Shown here in pieces: positions 30,451-38,581 of a stretch of 64,000 bases of DNA. The translations under genes were made by a program, and so were the position numbers. Source of the DNA: CSP1-4 sp963777975 (GTDB taxonomy: Bacteria > Chloroflexota > Limnocylindria > Limnocylindrales > CSP1-4). Position 1 is the stretch's first letter. Every line of letters starts with the position of its first letter. Below the pieces are notes generated by a model. It was given only the letters and a program-made list of their open reading frames with translations, was not told the origin of the DNA and searched no databases. The stretch covers positions 1 through 64,000 of the forward strand of contig CAVZSO010000011.1 of NCBI GenBank assembly GCA_963777975.1, in the 5' to 3' direction.

Positions 30451-31513
30451 ATGCGTTCCACGGCCGAGGCACGGCAGCGGCTGGTCATCCTGGCCGAGGG
30501 CGAGTTCGGCGAGATCGGCTCCAAGACCGCGATGGGCGTCATCCGCTATGGACGCGACGTCATCGTCGCCGTCCTCGACTCGACCCGCGCCGGCGGCAAC
30601 GTGCGCGACGTGATGGGCGACGGCTACGACATCCCCATCGTCGGCTCGCTGACCGAGGCGTTGCCGGGTCGACCGACGGCCCTCTTGCTCGGCACGGCTC
30701 CACCAGGCGGCAAGCTGCCGCCGAGCTGGCGAGCCATCGTCGAGGAGGCCATCGAGGTCGGACTCGACATCCGCTCTGGGCTGCATACGCTGCTCGGCGA
30801 CGACCCCGGGCTGGCCGCCGCGGCGGCCGCCGCCGATGTCGAGATCGTCGACTATCGGCGGCCTCCCGCGCGCGAGGAGGTCAGCACCGGACGAGCGCAT
30901 CTGCCGGGCAAGCGAGTCATCCTGACCGTGGGCACCGACTGCGCGCTGGGCAAGATGAGCGTCTCCCTCGAGCTGCGCAAGGCGGCCCTCGAGGCCGGCC
31001 TCGCGGCGGTCTTCGTGCCCACCGGACAGACGGGCATGATGATCGAGGGCTGGGGCGTGGCCGTCGACCGGGTCATCAGCGACTTCCTGGATGGGACATG
31101 CGAATGGCTGGTCGAGCAGGCCGAAATCGATGGGCGACTGGATCTTCGTCGAGGGCCAGGGCTCGATCGACCATCCCGCCTACAGCGCCGTCACGCTTGG
31201 CCTCATCCATGGCTGCGCGCCGCACGCGATGGTCCTCGTCCATCAGCCTGGGCGGACGCACCACCACGGCTGGGAGAAGACCCGCTACACGCTGCGCCCG
31301 ATGCACGAGCTGATCCCCCTGCACGAGCAGCTGGCCGGCCTCATGGCGCCGTCTGTCGTGGCGGCCGTGGCCCTCAACACATCGCTCCTCGACGAAGGCG
31401 CCGCGCGACGCGAGATCGCGCGCACGGCCGACGAGCTCGGCCTGCCGTGCGACGACCCTTACCGTTTCGGTGGCGAGCGCCTGCTCGACGCGTTGCGCGA
31501 GCGATTGGCGTGA
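30451..31513 (+). pseudogene. DUF1611 / DgcN-family protein (putative D-glutamate N-acetyltransferase), reading frame broken once
   Basis: A P-loop protein of the DUF1611 family. The N-terminal Rossmann-like domain (LVILAEGEFGEIGSKTAMG) leads to the nucleotide-binding loop TVGTDCALGKMSVSLEL, and then TGQTGMMIEGWGVAVDRVISDF. The frame breaks near 31128 after AEIDG. The other frame continues with DWIFVEGQGSIDHPAYSAVT and ends at 31513. DgcN is described as acetylating D-glutamate in a D-Glu breakdown route, with DgcA racemising the product. The next gene is an enolase-superfamily racemase, exactly that pairing. Start ATG 30451 is seven bases after TAGACT. Assignment rests on family pairing, not on substrate residues. 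Confidence 0.8.
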
Positions 31514-31538
31514 GCGGCCGGCCCAGGGGTGCGCGGCC

Positions 31539-32621
31539 GTGAGGATCGCGACCGAGGTCCTCGCCCTCCCGCTCCGGGACCCCTTTCGGATCGCACGGAC
31601 GTCGCCTGATCGTGATGCCACGACCGTGATCGGGACCCTGACTGACGCCGACGGGTCGACGGGCATCGGCGAGGGCTACCCGGATCCGTTCTATGGCGAG
31701 ACGCCGGCGACGGTCGAGGCCGTCGTGCCCGTGCTGGTCGAAGCCGTCGACGGGCTGGGAGCCATGCCGAACCAGCTTGACCTCGCGCGTGGCTGGCTGC
31801 TCGATGCCTCGGCGGCGATGGATGAGCGCATCGCCCACAACGGTGCCGCCAAATGTCTGGTCGATCTCGCCCTCCACGACCTGGCCGGCCAGCGGCTTGG
31901 CCTGGCGTTGCCGGAGCTCCTCGGCACGCCCCGCGAGTTGCCGCCGACCGACTTCAGCCTCGGCATCGACGAGCCCGCCGTCGTCGCTCGGCGCGCCGCT
32001 CGAGCGGCGCACTTCCCGGCGCTCAAGATCAAGCTCGGTGGCTCAGCCGATCTCGAAACGCTCGAGGCCGTGCGCGAGGTCTACGCCGGCCCGCTCCGGG
32101 TCGATGCCAACACCGGCTGGACACCCGAGGTCGCCGCCATCCTGTTGCCTCATTGCGTTCGTATGGGGGTCGAGCTCATCGAGCAGCCCTTCAAGGCCGG
32201 GCGGCACGATCAGCTGCGGTGGCTGCAGGAGCGCTCGTCGCTGCCTATCGTGGCCGACGAGAGCGCGGTCGTGGAGGCCGACCTCATCGGTCTGGTGGGG
32301 GTCGTCCAGGGCGTCAACGTCAAGCTCGCCAAGGTCGGTGGCGTCGGTCCGGCGCTGCGCATGATCCGGCACGCGCGGGAGCTCGGGTTTCGGATCTTCC
32401 TTGGCTGCATGGAGGAGACGGGACTGGGCATCGCCGCGTCGGCGTCGCTGGCGGGACTGGCCGACTGGGTCGACCTCGATGGCAACCTGCTCCTGGCCGC
32501 GGATCCCTTCACGGGTCTGGAGCTCGGTGCGGACTGTCGCTGGCGGCTGCCGACGGCACCTGGCATCGGCGTCCGTCGTGTCGCCGGGAGCGTCCTGGTC
32601 GGGGATGTGACCGAGGCTTAG
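31539..32621 (+). CDS. Enolase-superfamily racemase/epimerase, DgcA or dipeptide epimerase type
   Basis: A 360-residue enzyme of the muconate-lactonizing subgroup. Start GTG 31539 follows AGGGGT. Catalytic features are LKIKLGG with the Lys163-x-Lys165 pair, metal ligands in RVDANTGWT, LIEQPF and VADESAV, and the opposing Lys262 in NVKLAKVGG. Lysines on both barrel sides are the mark of 1,1-proton-transfer racemases and epimerases such as L-Ala-D/L-Glu epimerase and DgcA (N-acetyl-D-glutamate racemase). It lies 25 bases after the DUF1611/DgcN-like gene. Together they could turn D-Glu from peptidoglycan or the environment into N-acetyl-L-Glu. Dipeptide epimerase is the alternative. Confidence 0.85.
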   Translation: MRIATEVLALPLRDPFRIARTSPDRDATTVIGTLTDADGSTGIGEGYPDPFYGETPATVEAVVPVLVEAVDGLGAMPNQLDLARGWLLDASAAMDERIAHNGAAKCLVDLALHDLAGQRLGLALPELLGTPRELPPTDFSLGIDEPAVVARRAARAAHFPALKIKLGGSADLETLEAVREVYAGPLRVDANTGWTPEVAAILLPHCVRMGVELIEQPFKAGRHDQLRWLQERSSLPIVADESAVVEADLIGLVGVVQGVNVKLAKVGGVGPALRMIRHARELGFRIFLGCMEETGLGIAASASLAGLADWVDLDGNLLLAADPFTGLELGADCRWRLPTAPGIGVRRVAGSVLVGDVTEA

Positions 32622-32690
32622 GCCCGTCCCGATCGACGCCGACGGTGGTGCCGTCTCTCGGGTGACGGGTCCAGTGGGCCATCGGCGCCA

Positions 32691-32726
32691 TGTGGACAAC
32701 TTCGTGGACAAGATGGTGGACAGATG
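32691..32726 (+). repeat. Three tandem 12-bp repeats with GTGGACA core
   Basis: TGTGGACAACTT, CGTGGACAAGAT and GGTGGACAGATG follow each other without gap at 32691, 32703 and 32715. The first resembles the high-GC DnaA box (TTGTCCACA on the other strand). They lie between the racemase and a hypothetical gene at 32909, where they could be an operator. The whole 32622-32908 stretch otherwise holds nothing recognised. Confidence 0.7.
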
Positions 32727-32908
32727 GCCTCCCATCTGACGGCAACCCGCGGTACCATGGCGAAGCACTCATCACGGGGCTGGACGGAACCCCGGGGCCG
32801 AGGCTCGAAGCCGTTCAAGGGTGGCGACCGAACGCCGTGGGGGGCACCAGCAGCGCTCGACCCGTGCCTGCACGTGCCCGCGAACGGGAATGGAGGGAGC
32901 GGCTGTCG

Positions 32909-33325
32909 ATGGAAGCGCGCCACGGGTACGAGCACGTCGCCCCGGTCACCGATGGACCAGGGACCCAGGCGCCCGCCGTCGAAGCGTTCGTCCGGTTCTG
33001 CTACCACCGACGGCGGGTCGGCTGGCCGGAGCTGTACGACGAGATGTGCGCCGTTGCGGCTCGCAGCGTGTTCCGAGGCTGGGGCTTCAGCGAGCTTGCC
33101 GACCAGGGCATCCGATTCACGCTCTCCGATCTGCCTGGCCTGGCGGCGGTCGCGGCCGAGGTCAGCCGTGACGAGCGAGAGCGGGCGCGTCGGTTGCGCA
33201 CGTCGGCCAAGACGGTCGACCTCGGGACGGCGGTCTGCGACGTCCTCGGCGAGGACGCCGATGCGCCGATCAGGCTGGAGTCGGTCGCCGTCGCTGCGGA
33301 CGAGGTCGCGGTCGCCCTCGACTGA
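32909..33325 (+). CDS. Hypothetical protein
   Basis: A 138-residue acidic, Ala/Val-rich protein; start ATG 32909 with GGAGGG upstream. A conserved-looking core VEAFVRFCYHRRRVGWPELYDEMC and FRGWGFSELADQGIRFTLSD precede a charged helix (SRDERERARRLRTSAKT). I recognise no family. The in-frame upstream extension to 32690 crosses the 12-bp repeats and is probably not translated. Confidence 0.55.
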   Translation: MEARHGYEHVAPVTDGPGTQAPAVEAFVRFCYHRRRVGWPELYDEMCAVAARSVFRGWGFSELADQGIRFTLSDLPGLAAVAAEVSRDERERARRLRTSAKTVDLGTAVCDVLGEDADAPIRLESVAVAADEVAVALD

Positions 33326-33354
33326 GTCGGGCAGCCGGTCCGTGAGCCGGGCCG

Positions 33355-33582
33355 CTAGTCCCTGATCCGGCGACGCGCCATCTCGCCCTCGATCTGGCGT
33401 TCCGCTTCGACGTAGCGGTCGATCTCATCGCGGACCTGGTTCGCCTCGGGCGTATAGAGATGAACCTGCTGCTGGAGGATGTACGAGAGCCGGCGGCTCG
33501 TCATCCGCGCATGGTCGAGGTTCTTCATGAGGACCAGCGGGTCCATCGCCGCGAGGTCGTCCGGGTGGTACATCTGGCGCAT
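33355..33582 (-). CDS. Small helical protein
   Basis: A 75-residue protein, mostly charged helix (LVLMKNLDHARMTSRRLSYI; EIDRYVEAERQIEGEMARRR). ATG 33580-33582 is eight bases after a near-consensus TATACT (33591-33596, minus strand), so a leaderless transcript is likely and the gene is probably real. It converges with the gene ending at 33325. The function is unknown. Confidence 0.6.
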   Translation of the reverse strand: MRQMYHPDDLAAMDPLVLMKNLDHARMTSRRLSYILQQQVHLYTPEANQVRDEIDRYVEAERQIEGEMARRRIRD

Positions 33583-33590
33583 ACGGCCCG

Positions 33591-33596
33591 AGTATA
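33591..33596 (-). promoter_or_regulatory. -10 box of the 75-residue protein gene (leaderless start)
   Basis: TATACT on the minus strand, eight bases before the ATG; the closest match to TATAAT in the window. Confidence 0.55.
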
Positions 33597-33657
33597 GGAC
33601 GCGGTGCCCGTGCCCTGGACGGGCCTTCGGCCGACGGAACCACGGATCAGCAGCGGC

Positions 33658-35040
33658 CTAGACCGCGCGCAGGCGAGCCTCCGATGGCCAGGTCCAGTCG
33701 ATCGGCAACGACGCCCCCGCCAGCGCGCGGCGGCGACCCTGGTCGGTCGGTGACATGACCAGGAGTCGGTCGGTCTTGGTCGTCCGGCCCGCCTCCGTGC
33801 CCCAGATCTTGGTCATCTTTCGCTGGGCGGCGATGTCGTCGAGCGCGATGCCCGCCAGTCGGTAACCCTCGGGCGCTGCGGCCCGTTCCCAGACCGTCTC
33901 GGCCAGCCCGATGCCACCGTGCATCGCCCGCCCACGGTCGAGCTCGACGTCGCCGATGACCATGACCACGACCGCGTCGTCGGTCAGCGCGTCGCGCAGG
34001 TCGGCCAGGGTCTGACGCATGAAGACGAGGTAGGCGTCGAGGTGATGCGCATCGTCGAGGCTTCGATCGACCGCCTCGGGATCGATGCCCATGAACCACA
34101 GGCGGAGCCAGTTGTAGTAGCCGTACTTGACGACCCGCAGATAGGGTGGGCTGGTGACTACCAGTCGAGCTCGGTCGGGCAGGGCTCGCTGCCGCAGGGC
34201 ATGACGCGCTCGCGTACCGGCGTCGCGTGCGTCGCCCAGCAGCGCGATGCCCCGCTGGGCCGGCAGGCCCTGGCGGAGGAGCCGACGGAGCTTGGCGTCG
34301 AGGCAGGCGAAGGCGTCGCGCTCAGCCGCCACGAAACCCGTCCGGGCCACGAAGTCGCGGACGTAGCGCGGCGCCATGCTGAAGGTGTTCGGCATGATGT
34401 CGGAGAGGTAGGTCGGACTTCGCCCGTGCAGGATGCCGATCATCGCGCCGATCAGGAACCGATCGGTCGGATCGTCGGCATGGAGCGTGGCGCGCAGGAA
34501 GAGGACCTGGGCGAGGGTGCGCGGATGGAAGGCCAGGGCGACCTCCGTCGGCATCGGCGCCGACTCCGGCATGCCACCGGCGCCCGGCACCGGGACATCG
34601 GCCGAGCCGACACGCGCGATGGCCATGGCAGCGAGCTGCGTCCAGCGTGCCTCTGTCAGTGAGTACTCGACGCGGAGCAGGTTCATGCGCGTCGTCAGGG
34701 CCGGCCGTGACGGCGGGTCGAGCTTGGCAGCGGTCAGCAGGTGCGCCATCGGATTGAGGTCGTTGCCGACGCCCACGCGGCCCTCGGCACAGGCCTGGAG
34801 GGGCGTCGTCCCGCGGCCGCTGAAGGGGTCGAAGACGACATCGCCTGGCCGGCTATAGCGCGCGATGAAGGCATGCGCCAACGCTGCCGGGAACATCGCG
34901 AGGTAGCTGCACATCGGGTGGAACGCATGGCCCCAGAGGCGCTGCTGCACCTTCCACTCCGGCTCGATATCGAGGCGCGGCAGCGTCGGAAGGAGGCCGG
35001 CCTCGAGCTGGCCGGGGGAGATCCGTTGCGGGGCGGCCAC
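33658..35040 (-). CDS. Site-specific DNA methyltransferase (N4-cytosine or N6-adenine type)
   Basis: A 460-residue protein; GTG start 35038-35040. AdoMet motif I is VVFDPFSGRGTTPLQA (residues 68-83) with NDLNPMAHLL next. Catalytic motif IV is VVTSPPYLRVVKYG (near residue 296). A long variable segment between them is the probable target-recognition region, giving the order I, TRD, IV. SPPY is used by both N4-cytosine and N6-adenine enzymes, so the modified base is not settled. No restriction nuclease or other defence gene adjoins it, so it looks like an orphan methylase. The DNA specificity cannot be read. Confidence 0.85.
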   Translation of the reverse strand: MAAPQRISPGQLEAGLLPTLPRLDIEPEWKVQQRLWGHAFHPMCSYLAMFPAALAHAFIARYSRPGDVVFDPFSGRGTTPLQACAEGRVGVGNDLNPMAHLLTAAKLDPPSRPALTTRMNLLRVEYSLTEARWTQLAAMAIARVGSADVPVPGAGGMPESAPMPTEVALAFHPRTLAQVLFLRATLHADDPTDRFLIGAMIGILHGRSPTYLSDIMPNTFSMAPRYVRDFVARTGFVAAERDAFACLDAKLRRLLRQGLPAQRGIALLGDARDAGTRARHALRQRALPDRARLVVTSPPYLRVVKYGYYNWLRLWFMGIDPEAVDRSLDDAHHLDAYLVFMRQTLADLRDALTDDAVVVMVIGDVELDRGRAMHGGIGLAETVWERAAAPEGYRLAGIALDDIAAQRKMTKIWGTEAGRTTKTDRLLVMSPTDQGRRRALAGASLPIDWTWPSEARLRAV

Positions 35041-35350
35041 GGGCGGGCGAGTGACCTCGTGCTAGCTGCGCGACGATGAGCTGACGGCGAAAGGGCGGCG
35101 AGGATAGCACGCCCGTTCGAGCGCTCGTCAAGGACCGGCCGCCTGGACTGCATCGCCGCCTGCACGCGGAGGCGCCCTTTCACGGCAGGCGAGCGCTCGG
35201 CGTTGCGACTCGAGCAGGACCTTGTTCCGGATCGATACCTCAGCGGCTGCGCGGAGTCACCGCTGACGGTCCTTGACGCCGAGCGGTGACCGCGATGTGT
35301 TCCAGAGCCGACGATAGACCTCGGGACGGCCACCGGTAGACTTGCGACCC
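35041..35350. other. 310-bp intergenic region upstream of tRNA-Arg
   Basis: No coding potential was recognised. It contains the minus-strand leader of the methyltransferase (TAGCAC and GAGGTCAC before its GTG) and, at the right end, the tRNA-Arg promoter. Other TTGACG-like words occur (for example at 35272) without a convincing -10. Confidence 0.4.
35315..35342 (+). promoter_or_regulatory. tRNA-Arg promoter
   Basis: -10 TAGACT (35337-35342) with a -35 candidate TAGACC (35315-35320) at 16-base spacing. Transcription would start at about 35350, at the mature 5' end of the tRNA, leaving almost no leader. Confidence 0.5.
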
Positions 35351-35426
35351 GTCCCCGTAGCTCAGTGGACAGAGCAGCCGCCTTCTAAGCGGAAGGTCGC
35401 AGGTTCGAATCCTGCCGGGGGCGCCA
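35351..35426 (+). tRNA. tRNA-Arg (anticodon TCT)
   Basis: Acceptor GTCCCCG/CGGGGGC, D arm GCTC-AGTGGACA-GAGC, anticodon loop CTTCTAA (anticodon TCT, reads AGA), and T arm GCAGG-TTCGAAT-CCTGC. CCA is encoded at 35424-35426. The anticodon stem has a G-A mismatch at its outer pair. No integrase or duplicated 3' end marks it as an insertion site. Confidence 0.95.
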
Positions 35427-35505
35427 CCCTACCAACGACGTTTCGGGGTGTGCGTGGCTGCCGGGGTAGACTTGGCGGTCCCACCCCACACGACTGGAGC
35501 CCAAC

Positions 35506-36114
35506 ATGATGCGACCACTCATCCGACTTCTGGGGCTGGCCTTCCTGGCCGGCCTGATCATCCCGCCCATCGCCGCGCTGGTGACCAAGTACCGGCTCGG
35601 CGACCAAGGACGTGGGGCGTTCCTGCCAGAGGCCAACGACCTCGATACGGCGCTCATCTTCGACGGCGGCGAATACACCAGCACGGCGCCATCGTTCACC
35701 GGGGGTGAGCTGCTGACCTGGTACGGCGGCGGCCGACTGGATCTGCGCGGCGCGACCCTTGCTGCCGATGGCGCCGATCTGCGGGTCAGGGCCATCTTCG
35801 GGGGCGTCCAGATCATCGTGCCGACGACCTGGCGGATCGAGTCCGAGTCGACCTCCATCCTCGGTGGCGTCGCGGACCAGACCGACGCCCCGGAAGATCC
35901 TGCCGCTCCGGTGCTCCGGATCAACACGATGGCCGTCTTCGGCGGCGTCGCCATCTCCAACGATGATGGTGAGCCGATGTTCGACGGCAAGATCGGCGAC
36001 GTCATCCGCAACGCGACCGACGCCGCCCGTGAGGCCGTCGACGAGGCTACGGCAGAGGCCAAGACGGCGACGTCAGAGGCGATGGAGGCCGCGACCGCGG
36101 ACCAGGCCAGCTGA
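35506..36114 (+). CDS. LiaF-like membrane-anchored protein
   Basis: About 202 residues. The N-terminus (RLLGLAFLAGLIIPPIAALV) is a single membrane anchor or signal. The central part is a beta-rich domain with repeated IFGGVQI and VFGGVAI turns (LDTALIFDGGEYTST, VRAIFGGVQIIVP), like the C-terminal domain of LiaF and related cell-envelope stress sensors. The C-terminus is a charged Ala/Glu helix. A TAGACT box (35467-35472) gives a short leader with TGGAGC before ATG 35506. The role is probably at the membrane in envelope sensing. No LiaRS pair lies next to it. Confidence 0.65.
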   Translation: MMRPLIRLLGLAFLAGLIIPPIAALVTKYRLGDQGRGAFLPEANDLDTALIFDGGEYTSTAPSFTGGELLTWYGGGRLDLRGATLAADGADLRVRAIFGGVQIIVPTTWRIESESTSILGGVADQTDAPEDPAAPVLRINTMAVFGGVAISNDDGEPMFDGKIGDVIRNATDAAREAVDEATAEAKTATSEAMEAATADQAS

Positions 36115-36149
36115 ACGACGGAGCCGGCGCGCCTGCTGGGGACCCGTCG

Positions 36150-36659
36150 GTGGCGCCGTTCCGTGGGCAGCGCGTCGTCCTGCGCCCGCTGGTCGAGGGC
36201 GACCGCGCCGAGATCGGGCGCATCCTCGACGATCCGACCGTCGCGCGCTGGTGGGGCCCGGGCGACGTCGCCCTCCGCCTCGCGGAGTGGTTCGACGATG
36301 ACGACGAGACCGAGCGCTTCGCGATCGAGCTCGATGGGCGCGTCGTGGGCACGGTCCAGTTCCACGAGGAGAACGAGCCCGACTACCGGCACGCCGGACT
36401 CGACATCTTCCTCGACGCTCCGCATCAGGGACAGGGCATCGGTGTCGACGCCCTGCGGACCCTGGCGCGCTACCTCGTCGACGTTCGAGGCCATCACCGC
36501 CTGACCATCGATCCTTCCGCTGCCAACGAGCACGCCATCCGGGCCTACGCTCGCGTCGGCTTCCGACCGGTCGGCGTCATGCGCCAATACGAGCGCGGCT
36601 CCGACGGCACGTTCCATGACGGCCTGCTGATGGATCTGCTGGCTGACGAGCTGACCTAG
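36150..36659 (+). CDS. GNAT acetyltransferase (RimJ/AAC(6')-like)
   Basis: A 169-residue GNAT protein, GTG start. It shows the N-terminal VVLRPLVEGDRAEIGRILDD, the acetyl-CoA loop DAPHQGQGIGVDALRTLARY (Q/RxxGxG/A motif), and the C-terminal NEHAIRAYARVGFRPVGVMRQYERG. It resembles ribosomal-protein and aminoglycoside 6'-N-acetyltransferases. The similarity does not establish drug resistance. It follows the LiaF-like gene by 35 bases and may share its transcript. Confidence 0.82.
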   Translation: MAPFRGQRVVLRPLVEGDRAEIGRILDDPTVARWWGPGDVALRLAEWFDDDDETERFAIELDGRVVGTVQFHEENEPDYRHAGLDIFLDAPHQGQGIGVDALRTLARYLVDVRGHHRLTIDPSAANEHAIRAYARVGFRPVGVMRQYERGSDGTFHDGLLMDLLADELT

Positions 36660-36886
36660 GCGACGGCCGCACGACGCCAGTCAGGATCCCGTGCGGCCGG
36701 CTTTGACGATCCCTCGAGAGCCGTCCAAGTTCGCGATGTCGCCGTGCGGTGGAACCATCGGGGGTCCGGGGCAGTCGGACGAAAGTACGGCTTGGACCGC
36801 TCCCCTCGTGAGCCCACCATGCACCACGTGAGTCGGGCGGACTACACCGCTCCCGCACAGTCAGCAACGCGAGGACGATCGAACCA

Positions 36887-37081
36887 ATGGCCTCAATGGC
36901 GATCCAGGACATCGGGCCGATGCTCACCGCATCGGAGGTTGCCGATCTGCTGCACCTCCACGTCAACACCGTGAAGCGTCTCGGCGACCGTGGCGAGCTG
37001 CCCTTCTACCGCGTCTGCAAGCGCGGTGATCGTCGGTTCCGCTACGACGACGTCCTGGCCTTCCTGCAGCGGAACAAGTAG
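36887..37081 (+). CDS. Small MerR/excisionase-type helix-turn-helix protein
   Basis: A 64-residue protein that is essentially one winged HTH domain: MLTASEVADLLHLHVNTVKR (helix-turn-helix) and GDRRFRYDDVLAFLQRNK (wing and last helix). Start ATG 36887 (or 36896) with GAGGACG upstream. Such domains belong to excisionases or to small chromosomal regulators. No integrase is near, and the next genes are the ammonium transporter and glutamate synthase, so a regulator is the better guess. A strong hairpin 82 bases after its stop separates it from the transporter. Confidence 0.75.
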   Translation: MASMAIQDIGPMLTASEVADLLHLHVNTVKRLGDRGELPFYRVCKRGDRRFRYDDVLAFLQRNK

Positions 37082-37162
37082 CCCGACTCGACCGGGCCCC
37101 GCAGCCCTGGCCTCAGATACCCGGGCTCGCACGCCCGTTGCCCAACTGAACACCGTCCACGT

Positions 37163-37196
37163 CAACGCCGCCGGATCCCTCCTCCCGGCGGCGTTG
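37163..37196 (+). terminator. Hairpin terminator after the small HTH gene
   Basis: A perfect 12-bp stem CAACGCCGCCGG (37163-37174) / CCGGCGGCGTTG (37185-37196) with a 10-base loop. It lies between the HTH gene and the ammonium transporter. The T-tract is poor. Confidence 0.6.
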
Positions 37197-37336
37197 TCGT
37201 TGCGCTGCCGCACCCTTGATCGCAACCGAAGCGCACCCTTCGCGATCCGCGGTGCCTCCGGAAACAGGATCCACCCCGACCTAGCGTCTGCCTGACGCGG
37301 CCCGCTCCTCCCGGGCCGCAGCGAGGAGGCGCACCG

Positions 37337-38563
37337 ATGAACGCTGGCGACACCGCCTGGCTGCTCATGGCGACGGCCCTGGTCATGGTCATGCTGCCCG
37401 GCCTGGCCCTCTTCTATGGCGGCCTCGTCCGTCGCAAGAACGTGCTCTCGACGATCATGCACAGCTTCTTCGGGCTGGCCATCGTGAGCGTCGTCTGGGT
37501 GGTCATCGGCTTCACGCTCGCCTTCGGGCCGGATGTCGGAGATCGCGGGCTCATCGGCAACCTGGACTTCGTCCTCTTCCAGAACGTCGGGCTCGACCCC
37601 AACCCCGACTACGCGGCATCGATCCCCTTCGTCCTCTTCGCCTCGTTCCAGATGATGTTCGCGGCCATCACGCCGGCGCTCATCACGGGTGCCTTCGCCG
37701 AGCGTAAGCGCTTCGCGGCGTTCGTCGCCTTCACCGTGCTGTGGTCGATCCTCGTCTATGCCCCGCTGGCGCACTGGGTCTGGGCGCCGGGCGGCTGGCT
37801 GCGGGAGCTCGGGGCCCTCGACTACGCCGGTGGCACCGTCGTCCACATCAGCTCCGGCGTCTCGGCCTTCGTCGTCGCCCTGCTCATCGGCCGCCGCGTC
37901 GGCCACGGCCACGAGGGCATGGAGCCCCACGACGTGCCCATGACCGTCCTTGGTGCCGGACTCCTGTGGTTCGGCTGGTTCGGCTTCAACGCCGGATCCG
38001 CTCTGGCCGCCACCGGACAGGCGGCCAATGCGCTCTTCGTGACCAACACCGCGGCGGCCGCGGCGACCCTGACCTGGGTCTTCGCGAGCTGGCTGCACAA
38101 GCGCAAGGTGAGCGTGGTCGGTGCTGCGGCCGGCGCGGTCGCCGGCCTGGTCGCCATCACGCCCGCGTCGGGTTATGTGACGGCGGGCGGCGCGGTCGCC
38201 ATCGGCCTCGTGGCCGGCGGGCTGTGCTACAGCGCGACGCTGCTGCGCGAGCGGGTCAGGATCGACGATGCCCTCGACGTCTTCGCCGTCCATGGCGTCG
38301 GTGGCACATGGGGCGCGCTGGCGACGGGCATCTTCGCGGTCGCCGCCATCGGCGGCGCGTCGGGCCTCATCGAGGGCAACCCGCAGCAGGTCGTCATCCA
38401 GCTCGTCGCGGTCCTGGCCACCTATGCCTTCGCCGCCACAGCCACCTTCGCCATCGTCAAGGTCATCGACGTCGTCGTCGGGCTGCGCGTCTCGGCCGCA
38501 GACGAAGCGCTCGGCCTCGATGTCACGACCCACGGCGAAGTCGCCTACGGCACCGGCACCTGA
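37337..38563 (+). CDS. amt: Ammonium transporter (Amt family)
   Basis: A 408-residue membrane protein with about 11 membrane segments. Family motifs are LALFYGGLVRRKNVLSTIMH, SFQMMFAAITPALITGAFAERKRF, DYAGGTVVHISSGVSAFV with the first pore His (the classical signature), WFGWFGFNAGSALAA, and DALDVFAVHGVGGTWGALATGI with the second pore His. ATG 37337 has GAGGAGG upstream. Glutamate synthase starts 18 bases after its stop, forming an ammonium uptake and assimilation operon. No GlnK gene is between or beside them, unlike many Amt loci. Confidence 0.95.
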   Translation: MNAGDTAWLLMATALVMVMLPGLALFYGGLVRRKNVLSTIMHSFFGLAIVSVVWVVIGFTLAFGPDVGDRGLIGNLDFVLFQNVGLDPNPDYAASIPFVLFASFQMMFAAITPALITGAFAERKRFAAFVAFTVLWSILVYAPLAHWVWAPGGWLRELGALDYAGGTVVHISSGVSAFVVALLIGRRVGHGHEGMEPHDVPMTVLGAGLLWFGWFGFNAGSALAATGQAANALFVTNTAAAAATLTWVFASWLHKRKVSVVGAAAGAVAGLVAITPASGYVTAGGAVAIGLVAGGLCYSATLLRERVRIDDALDVFAVHGVGGTWGALATGIFAVAAIGGASGLIEGNPQQVVIQLVAVLATYAFAATATFAIVKVIDVVVGLRVSAADEALGLDVTTHGEVAYGTGT

Positions 38564-38581
38564 GGCCGGGGGACAGATGGC

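Noticed and set aside
32691..32726. Replication origin from DnaA-like boxes
   Set aside because: There are only three boxes. dnaA, dnaN and other origin genes are absent, and there is no AT-rich stretch.
35351..35426. tRNA-Arg as an integration site
   Set aside because: There is no integrase, no duplicated tRNA 3' end and no direct repeat flank. The HTH protein 1.4 kb downstream is not enough to call a mobile element.
36150..36659. Aminoglycoside resistance gene
   Set aside because: Only a general GNAT resemblance is visible. No resistance cassette or integron context was found.
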